Source: UBA7803 sp036381275 (GTDB taxonomy: Bacteria > Pseudomonadota > Gammaproteobacteria > Pseudomonadales > Azotimanducaceae). From it: a stretch of DNA of 16,439 nt. The position numbers and the translations under genes were made by a program. This document shows, one piece after another, positions 6,415-11,815 of this stretch. The notes below the pieces were generated by a model that saw only the letters and a list, made by a program, of their open reading frames with translations, made no database searches and was not told the DNA's origin. Numbering within the stretch: position 1 is the stretch's first letter; every line of letters starts with the position of its first letter. The stretch covers positions 1-16,439 of the forward strand of contig DASVDC010000048.1 in the NCBI GenBank assembly GCA_036381275.1, written 5' to 3'.

Positions 6415-8076
6415 ATGACGCGTCCGATGCCGGAATCCGGCCCGCCCGCGACGGCCACGGAGCCCGCGCGGCTCGCGCGCCGGCCGGTGGCGGAGCTCGC
6501 CGGCGAGACGTTCGACCTGGTGGTGGTGGGCGGGGGCATCACCGGCGCCGGTGTCGCCCGGCACGCGGCGGCGGCGGGGCTCCGCACGGTGCTGCTCGAC
6601 GCCGACGACTTCGCGTCGGGCACATCGAGCCGCTCCACCAAGCTGATCCACGGCGGATTGCGTTACCTCGCGATGGGCGACTTCGGTCTGGTGCGCGAAG
6701 GCGCGCTCGAGCGCAAGAGCCTGCATGTGATGGCGCCGCACCTGACGGAACCGCGCTGGATGCTGGTGCCGGCGAGGAGCCGCATCGGGCGCCTGAAGCT
6801 GCAGCTCGGAATCGGCCTGTACGAGCGACTCGGCGCGGTGCCGCGCGCCGACCGCCATCGGCGCCGGAACGCGGCCGATCTCGCCGAGGCCGAGCCGCTG
6901 CTGCGCCGCGACCGGTTGCCGTGGGCCTGCGTGTATCGGGAGTACCTCACCGACGATGCGCGGCTGGTGCTCGCGACGTTGCGGGCGGCGGCAGCGCGGG
7001 GCGCCGAGACCTGCAACTACGCCGCCGTCACCGCGCTGCGGCCGGGACCGCGCGACTGCCTGGTCGTCGTCAGCGACCGCTGCAGGGGCGGTGAGGTGGA
7101 GCTGCGCGCGCGCTGCGTGGTGAACGCCGCGGGACCGTGGGTGGAAGAGCTGCTGCCGGCGGAGCGGGCAATGCCCTTGCAGCGGCCGCGCATCCACCTT
7201 TCCAAGGGCGTGCACGCGGTGCTGGACCGCGCGCGTCTGCCGATCCGTCACATGGTGATGATGACGGCCGCCGATGGGCGTCCGGTGTTCGCGATCGCTC
7301 GCGGTGCGGTGACTTATCTGGGCACCACGGACACGAGCCACGGCGGCCCTGCGTGCCGCTGGCCGGCCGTCACCGCCACGGACGTCGATTACCTGCTCAC
7401 GACCGCGAACGCGCACTTCGCGATCGAGCCGCTCACCGCCGCCGACGTGCTCGCCACCTGGGCGGGTCTCCGGCCGCTGATCCACCAGCCGGGCAAGGCG
7501 CCCAAGGAGATGTCGCGGCGCGACGAGATCTGGCGGGAGGGCCGGCTGGTGACGATCGCCGGCGGCAAGCTCACCGGCTTTCGCAAGATGGCGGAAGCGG
7601 TGATGGCCGTGGTGGGCACGGTGCTGGAACGCGACGTCGCGATGGCCGATCCGCTCGAGCGGCTGCCGGGCGGCGAGCTCGCCGACGTCGCCGCCGCAGC
7701 GCAGCGCCTCGAGCAGCGCCACCGGCTCGCGCCGGCGACCGCGGAGCGGCTGGTGCGCCTGTACGGCAGCGAGGCCGAGCAGGTGCTCGGCCCGGCGCCG
7801 CAGCCGCTGACCGCGTCCACCTTCGTCGAGGAGCTCGACTGGGCGGCGACCGTGGAGGGCGCGCGCACGCTGGAAGACGTCGTCTACCGGCGGCTGCGGG
7901 CGGCCTGGTTCCTGCCGGACGAGGTGGAGGCGCTGCTGCAGCCCGCCGCCGCGCGGCTCGCGGCGCGGTTCGGCTGGAGCGAGATGGAAACCGCCGAGCA
8001 GGTGGCGCGGGTGCGGGATCGCCTGGCCGCGGAGCTCGCGTTCCGTCACTCCGCGGTGAGCGGCGCGAGCAGATAA
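6415..8076 (+). CDS. glpD: FAD-dependent glycerol-3-phosphate dehydrogenase
   Basis: This 553-residue enzyme of the GlpD/GlpO family oxidises sn-glycerol-3-phosphate to dihydroxyacetone phosphate and passes electrons to quinone at the inner membrane face. The FAD-binding fold starts with LVVVGGGITGAG (35-46), followed by the family signature SGTSSRSTKLIHGGLRYL (68-85). A long middle domain contains YLGTTDTSH and the late GGKLTGFRKMAE motif, and the C-terminal 150 residues form the usual helical domain. The protein has about 30 extra residues before the FAD domain; ATGs at 6415 and 6427 are both possible. It follows the DUF3187 gene by 31 bases, probably in the same operon. No glpK, glpF or glpR is in the window. 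Its last 31 bases overlap the convergent thioesterase gene. Confidence 0.9.
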   Translation: MTRPMPESGPPATATEPARLARRPVAELAGETFDLVVVGGGITGAGVARHAAAAGLRTVLLDADDFASGTSSRSTKLIHGGLRYLAMGDFGLVREGALERKSLHVMAPHLTEPRWMLVPARSRIGRLKLQLGIGLYERLGAVPRADRHRRRNAADLAEAEPLLRRDRLPWACVYREYLTDDARLVLATLRAAAARGAETCNYAAVTALRPGPRDCLVVVSDRCRGGEVELRARCVVNAAGPWVEELLPAERAMPLQRPRIHLSKGVHAVLDRARLPIRHMVMMTAADGRPVFAIARGAVTYLGTTDTSHGGPACRWPAVTATDVDYLLTTANAHFAIEPLTAADVLATWAGLRPLIHQPGKAPKEMSRRDEIWREGRLVTIAGGKLTGFRKMAEAVMAVVGTVLERDVAMADPLERLPGGELADVAAAAQRLEQRHRLAPATAERLVRLYGSEAEQVLGPAPQPLTASTFVEELDWAATVEGARTLEDVVYRRLRAAWFLPDEVEALLQPAAARLAARFGWSEMETAEQVARVRDRLAAELAFRHSAVSGASR

Positions 8077-8492
8077 TGACCGTGGCTGACTCCGACGGGC
8101 CGGCTGCGCTCTTCCTGCCAGATCTCCGAACGCACGTTGGCCACCCGTCGCCCGTGGCGCGTCACGAACGCGCGCCCGTAGGTCGGCCGCGGCCCGGCCG
8201 AGCGCAGGTAGTCGATGGAGACGTCGATGGTCTTCGGCAGCCGCTCGCACGAGGTGTCGTAGAGGAGCTGGATCACCGCGGTCATCTCCAGCAGCGCGCC
8301 GATCACGCCCCCGTGCAGCGCAGGGAGGTTCACGTTGCCGATCAGCTCGTCGCGAAACGGCAGGATCGTCGTCAGCTCGTTGCCCTTGATGTCGACCTCG
8401 ACGCCGAGGAACCGCGCGTACGGGATCTGCGCGAGCACCGCGGCCATGTCACGCCCGCGCCCCTGCGCGCGCAGCTCGGCGAGCAGCTTCAT
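8046..8492 (-). CDS. hotdog-fold PaaI-like thioesterase (second of pair)
   Basis: This 148-residue protein has the single hotdog domain of PaaI/YdiI-type acyl-CoA thioesterases, which release free acid from acyl-CoA. The motif ALHGGVIGALLEMTA (58-72) holds the conserved His60-Gly-Gly and an acidic residue, Glu69, where the family has Asp or Glu. IDVSIDYLRSAGP (89-101) is the usual central strand. About 25 helical residues precede the domain. The ATG at 8492 overlaps the upstream thioesterase stop in an ATGA, so the two are translationally coupled. At the other end it overlaps convergent glpD by 31 bases. PaaI-type enzymes act as tetramers or dimers of hotdogs; two paralogous subunits may form a hetero-oligomer. 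Confidence 0.85.
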   Translation of the reverse strand: MKLLAELRAQGRGRDMAAVLAQIPYARFLGVEVDIKGNELTTILPFRDELIGNVNLPALHGGVIGALLEMTAVIQLLYDTSCERLPKTIDVSIDYLRSAGPRPTYGRAFVTRHGRRVANVRSEIWQEERSRPVGVSHGHYLLAPLTAE

Positions 8493-9022
8493 GACCGCGG
8501 GATTCCTGCGGGAGCGGTGCCGATTCCTGTGGGAGCGGCCTCCGGCCGCGAACCCGTTCCGGTCGATTCGCGGCCGGAGGCCGCTCCCACAGAGTTTTCG
8601 CGTGGCGCATTCGGCGTGCCGAGCATGAAGGTGGCGACGCAAGTGGCGACCGGCTCCGCCGCCGACTCCTGATAGGCCACCGCACGCACGAACGCGATGT
8701 GGCGCGTGCGCTTGTAGCAGACCGCCTCGGCGAGCACGTCCTTGTGCGGCTCGGCGGGACCCATGTAGTCGATGCGCAGATCCAGGGTCGCCATCGAGAT
8801 CTCTTCCGCGGCGCCGCCGGCCGGGCGCACCGCGAGCCCGCAGGCGTTGTCGAGCAGCGCGGTCAGCACGCCGCCGTGCAGCACACCGGTATCCGGATCT
8901 CCGACGAGGTGCTCCGCGTACGGCACCCGCACCACGCAGCCGCTGACGTCGTGGCGCACCAGCGTGAGCCCGAGCGCCTGCGCGTGGGGAATGCGCAGCA
9001 TGTGGTCTGCCGGTGTGTCCAC
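8489..9022 (-). CDS. hotdog-fold PaaI-like thioesterase with REP-encoded C-terminal tail
   Basis: This 177-residue protein has a hotdog domain in residues 1-135: VLHGGVLTALLDNACG (47-62), with His49-Gly-Gly and Asp58, and the strand LDLRIDYMGPA. The domain ends at about TFMLGT (131-136), where a normal family member stops. The remaining 40 residues are low in complexity, and residues 144-165 are translated directly from a REP pair (8527-8592). The REP arms have no stop codon in any frame. A GTG start at 9022 is chosen because AGGGAG lies just upstream (9027-9032); the next Met is at residue 8 and has no ribosome site. The stop overlaps the second thioesterase start. Enzyme activity is probably kept because the insertion lies after the domain. 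Confidence 0.85.
   Translation of the reverse strand: MDTPADHMLRIPHAQALGLTLVRHDVSGCVVRVPYAEHLVGDPDTGVLHGGVLTALLDNACGLAVRPAGGAAEEISMATLDLRIDYMGPAEPHKDVLAEAVCYKRTRHIAFVRAVAYQESAAEPVATCVATFMLGTPNAPRENSVGAASGRESTGTGSRPEAAPTGIGTAPAGIPRS
8501..8538. repeat. 17-base direct repeat of the REP head
   Basis: The sequence GATTCCTG(C/T)GGGAGCGG occurs at 8501-8517 and 8522-8538 with one mismatch and a 21-base period. The second copy runs into the full REP pair, so the first copy looks like a partial duplication of the REP head with its flank. Confidence 0.7.
8527..8592. repeat. REP pair inside the thioesterase reading frame
   Basis: Arms 8527-8552 and 8567-8592 are perfect 26-base reverse complements with a 14-base spacer containing TTCCGG. 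They show the same GTGGGAG head and hairpin core as the other elements. On the minus strand it is read in frame as residues 144-165 of the thioesterase. REP elements are normally extragenic, so this location is unusual. Confidence 0.93.
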
Positions 9023-9026
9023 GAAA

Positions 9027-9032
9027 CTCCCT
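9027..9032 (-). promoter_or_regulatory. ribosome binding site that decides a GTG start
   Basis: AGGGAG on the minus strand lies 4 bases before the GTG at 9022. The alternative ATG at 9001 has no comparable sequence, so the GTG start is favoured for the first thioesterase. Confidence 0.6.
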
Positions 9033-9090
9033 GTGGCGATGGTACACTCGGGCCTAGAAACCGACAGAGCCTATATGGGAGGGCCATCCG

Positions 9091-10743
9091 ATGGCAATGC
9101 AGCACACGCCACTGCTGATGTCGCGCATCCTCGATCGCGGCGCGAAAGTGGCGCCTGGAGAGGAAATCGTCACCGCCACCGCAGACGGGGTGCGTCGGCA
9201 GACCTATCGCGAAACCCGGGATCGCGCGCACCAGCTCGCGCACGCGCTGGCCGACGCCGGCGTCGGCATCGGCGACCGGGTGGGTACGTTCATGTGGAAC
9301 GGCGCCCGGCACCTCGAGGCCTATCACGCGATCGCCGGCATGGGCGCGGTGCTCCACACGTTGAACATCCGCCTGTCGGACCACGACCTCGAGTACATCA
9401 TCGGCCACGCGCAGGACAAGGTGATCATCGCCGATGCCGACCTGCTGCCGCTGCTCGGCAAGCTGAAGGGCCGCATGCCGAGCGTCGAGCGGATCATCGT
9501 GGCCGCCGAGCCGGGCTGCGAGAACTGGGACACCGACCTGCCGAACCCGGTGGACTACGAAGCGTTCATCGCCGGCAAGCCGACGGTGTTCGAGTGGCCG
9601 GAGATCGACGAGAACTCGCCGCTCGGGCTCTGCTACACGAGCGGCACGACCGGAAACCCGAAGGGCGTCGAGTACGAGCACCGCTCCCAGTACCTGCACA
9701 CGCTGACGCAGTGCATGACCGACAGCATGGGCCTGTCCGCGACGGACTGCGTGCTCGGCATCGTGCCGATGTTCCACGCGATGGGCTGGGGCGTGCCGTG
9801 GTCGGCGCTGATGCTCGGCTGCAAGCAGGTGCTGCCGCACCGGTTCATGGACCCGGCCCGGCTGATCCAGCTCATCCAGGACGAGGAGGTCACGCTGTCG
9901 GCCGCGGTGCCGACCATCTGGCAGGGCGTGAAGGCCGTCTACGAGGCGAACCCCGGGCGCTACGACCTGTCGAGCCTGTCGCGGGTAACCTGCGGCGGCT
10001 CGGCGCCGCCGGCGTCGCTGATCCGCTGGTACTGGGATGCGCTCGGCGTCGAGATGATCCAGGGCTGGGGCATGACCGAGACCTCGCCGCTCGCGACGCT
10101 GTCGCGACGCGTGATGAAGCGCTCGCAGCGCAAGCTCTCGGTGGACGAACAGTTCAAGAACGTCGCGAAGGCGGGTCAGGTCATGCCGGGCCTCGAGGTG
10201 GAGATCTTCGACGCCGATTTCAACAGGCTTCCGCACGACGGCGAATCGGTCGGCGAGATCCTGATCCGCGGCCCCTGGGTCTGCTCGCACTACTACAACG
10301 ACCCGCAACCGGAGAAGTTCCACGACGGCTGGCTGATCACCGGCGACGTCGGCAAGATCGATCCGGAGGAGTACCTGATCATCAGCGACCGCTCGAAGGA
10401 TCTGGTGAAGAGCGGCGGCGAATGGATCTCGTCGGTGGACCTCGAGAACCAGATCGTTGCGCTCGACGGCGTGATGCAGGCGTGCGTGGTGGCGCAGCCG
10501 CACCCGAAATGGGACGAGCGGCCGGTGGCGCTGGTGGTGCCGAAGCCGGGCGCGGAAGTGAGCCGCGAGAAGATCCTCGAGCACCTCTCGAAGACGTTCG
10601 CGAAGTGGCAGCTCCCCGACGACGTGCTGTTCGTCGACAGCATTCCGCTCACCTCCACGGGCAAGATGGACAAGAAGGTGGTGCGCGCGGACCTCGAGTC
10701 GAAGGGCTACCGGCTGCCGGACCTGCGCGAAAAGGCCGGCTGA
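9091..10743 (+). CDS. AlkK-like medium/long-chain fatty acyl-CoA ligase
   Basis: This 550-residue AMP-forming ligase is a second fatty acid activator in the window, of different subtype from the one at 3814. It shows YTSGTTGNPKGV (182-193), GWGMTE (325-330), the TGD motif (417-419), DRSKDLVKSGGEWISSVDLE (433-452) and a C-terminal catalytic lysine in TSTGKMDKK (Lys525). The SGGEWIS form and the length match AlkK, the medium-chain acyl-CoA synthetase of alkane-degrading Pseudomonas, and related aryl or short-chain ligases; substrate range is therefore open. The ATG has a strong GGGAGGG at 9077-9083. It is transcribed divergently from the thioesterase pair, 68 bases away, so the ligase and thioesterases may share control. 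Confidence 0.92.
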   Translation: MAMQHTPLLMSRILDRGAKVAPGEEIVTATADGVRRQTYRETRDRAHQLAHALADAGVGIGDRVGTFMWNGARHLEAYHAIAGMGAVLHTLNIRLSDHDLEYIIGHAQDKVIIADADLLPLLGKLKGRMPSVERIIVAAEPGCENWDTDLPNPVDYEAFIAGKPTVFEWPEIDENSPLGLCYTSGTTGNPKGVEYEHRSQYLHTLTQCMTDSMGLSATDCVLGIVPMFHAMGWGVPWSALMLGCKQVLPHRFMDPARLIQLIQDEEVTLSAAVPTIWQGVKAVYEANPGRYDLSSLSRVTCGGSAPPASLIRWYWDALGVEMIQGWGMTETSPLATLSRRVMKRSQRKLSVDEQFKNVAKAGQVMPGLEVEIFDADFNRLPHDGESVGEILIRGPWVCSHYYNDPQPEKFHDGWLITGDVGKIDPEEYLIISDRSKDLVKSGGEWISSVDLENQIVALDGVMQACVVAQPHPKWDERPVALVVPKPGAEVSREKILEHLSKTFAKWQLPDDVLFVDSIPLTSTGKMDKKVVRADLESKGYRLPDLREKAG

Positions 10744-10768
10744 CCCGGGCCGATCCCGAGCGCCGCCG

Positions 10769-11305
10769 ATGGGCCGGCCGCGGCAGTGGCTGAGGCAGAC
10801 GCTGTCGAGCCGCTCGCGGCGGGCACGGGTGCAGACGCGCGCCTGGCTGCAGCGCCATCCGCGCCTGCGTGAGTTCCTTCGCCGCACCGGCAGCCTCGAG
10901 GTGGACGAGCTCACGCTGGCGCGCGGCGTGGCGGTGGGGCTGTTCATCGGCCTCACCCCGACTGTGGGCGTGCAGACGGTGCTGATGCTCGGGGCGTCGG
11001 CGCTGTTGCGCGCGAATTTCCCCGCCGCCTTCATCGCCTCGTGGCTGAACAACCCCATCACGTTCCCCGCGTTCTATTACGCGTTCATCCAGCTCGGCCA
11101 GGAGCTGCTGCGGTTCCTGCCGATCCGCTTTCCGCCGCGGCCGGGGATCGAGGAAGAGATCGCCGAGCAGACCGCCGCACTGCTGCTCGGCAGCCTGACG
11201 ATCGCCACTCCGGTTGCGGTGCTCGGCTACTTCGGCTTCCTGTACGTCTGGCGGCGTTTCGACCTGCATCTGCCGCGCCGGACCGACGACGACGACGACG
11301 AATGA
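10769..11305 (+). CDS. DUF2062 membrane protein
   Basis: This 178-residue protein carries the DUF2062 domain. A basic N-terminal segment (1-45) is followed by the signature ARGVAVGLFIGLTPTVGVQ (51-69), then ASWLNNPITFPAFYYA (89-104), and further hydrophobic stretches near 143-165, giving three or four membrane helices. DUF2062 proteins are common in Proteobacteria and have no firm function; some are found fused to glycosyltransferases. It begins 25 bases after the acyl-CoA ligase and is probably cotranscribed, though the ribosome site is weak. The C-terminus is a run of five aspartates (DDDDDE), encoded by a GAC repeat. It converges with the next gene, stops 19 bases apart. Confidence 0.85.
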   Translation: MGRPRQWLRQTLSSRSRRARVQTRAWLQRHPRLREFLRRTGSLEVDELTLARGVAVGLFIGLTPTVGVQTVLMLGASALLRANFPAAFIASWLNNPITFPAFYYAFIQLGQELLRFLPIRFPPRPGIEEEIAEQTAALLLGSLTIATPVAVLGYFGFLYVWRRFDLHLPRRTDDDDDE

Positions 11306-11323
11306 AACCCATGTTCGGTGAGC

Positions 11324-11572
11324 CTACTGTTCCGCCCATCCGGCGGCGACGCGGCGGACCAGCCATTCGAGCGCCTGGCCCCAGACCTCCTGGAGCAACA
11401 GCGCGGTCGCATTGATCAACCAGAGCAGCCCCCCGGTCGGGCCGGCAGCGTCGACGACGGTGACGTCGAGCGACGAAACGAGGTTCAGGGTCGCGAGCAG
11501 GGTCGGAAGCGCGAGCGCAGCAGCGCCGATCCAGGGCCTCCTGTCTGCGGATGGAACGGGCGTCGAGTTCAT
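11324..11572 (-). CDS. small two-helix membrane protein, unknown function
   Basis: I do not recognise this 82-residue protein. After a short polar N-terminus there are two hydrophobic segments, about 14-36 (starting IGAAALALPTLLATL) and 45-65 (LLWLINATALLLQEVWG), joined by a loop with Asp residues, then an amphipathic, Trp-containing C-terminus. Its reality is supported by an unusually strong ribosome site, GGAGGAGGA at 11577-11585 on this strand, 4 bases before the ATG. It is transcribed away from the large DUF2235 gene, with a 243-base region between them, and converges on DUF2062. A role as a partner of either neighbour is possible but has no direct support. Confidence 0.7.
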   Translation of the reverse strand: MNSTPVPSADRRPWIGAAALALPTLLATLNLVSSLDVTVVDAAGPTGGLLWLINATALLLQEVWGQALEWLVRRVAAGWAEQ

Positions 11573-11664
11573 GGCGTCCTCCTCCGGTTCGGGCTCGTGA
11601 ATCGGTGGCTGCGCAGCCTTTCAACGGGTAGTCGCCGCAGGAGCCTTCGTTTCGACATCCGGCA

Positions 11665-11690
11665 CTGTGGGAGCGGCCTCCGGCCGCGAA
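11665..11690. repeat. solitary REP arm
   Basis: A single 26-base arm, identical to the left arm of the element at 8527, starts CTGTGGGAG and ends GGCCGCGAA. There is no inverted partner within the following 100 bases. It lies in the divergent region between the small membrane protein and the DUF2235 gene. Confidence 0.88.
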
Positions 11691-11735
11691 CAAGGCGCCG
11701 CGGCTGGCGCCGCCCGAGACATTCTGCGGCGGATG

Positions 11736-11753
11736 CTCGGGGGTTCTCCCGAG
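11736..11753. other. short hairpin upstream of the DUF2235 gene
   Basis: CTCGGG and CCCGAG form a 6-base stem with a 6-base loop. It is followed by CGAGAC bases but no run of T, so it is not a typical terminator. A CCCGAGAC sequence also occurs at 11713-11720, suggesting a local duplication. The role is unknown. Confidence 0.35.
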
Positions 11754-11786
11754 ACGGCTGCGGTTCCTTCGAGAAGATGTACCCGT

Positions 11787-11792
11787 GATAAT
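11787..11792 (+). promoter_or_regulatory. candidate -10 box of the DUF2235 gene
   Basis: GATAAT matches five of six bases of the sigma-70 -10 consensus and lies 23 bases before the ATG. No convincing -35 box is visible (TTCCTT at 11764-11769 has the right spacing). With the ribosome site GGGGGAG at 11805-11811 this gives a short leader. Confidence 0.3.
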
Positions 11793-11815
11793 GACCAGGG
11801 GCACGGGGGAGCAGA

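Noticed and set aside
6322..8250. Minus-strand open frame of 642 codons opposite glpD
   Set aside because: No recognisable domain, Arg/His-rich composition, and full overlap with a well-supported GlpD.
8493..9047. A long fused frame upstream of the second thioesterase
   Set aside because: In that frame the upstream part is Arg-rich and is the shadow of the first thioesterase, which is encoded in another frame with a clear hotdog motif.
8863..11061. Minus-strand open frame of 732 codons opposite the AlkK-like ligase
   Set aside because: Shadow of the ligase gene; no motifs and an improbable residue composition.
624..11690. CRISPR array made by the repeated 24-29 base units
   Set aside because: The copies are thousands of bases apart, lie in inverted pairs, and show no regular spacers or cas genes.
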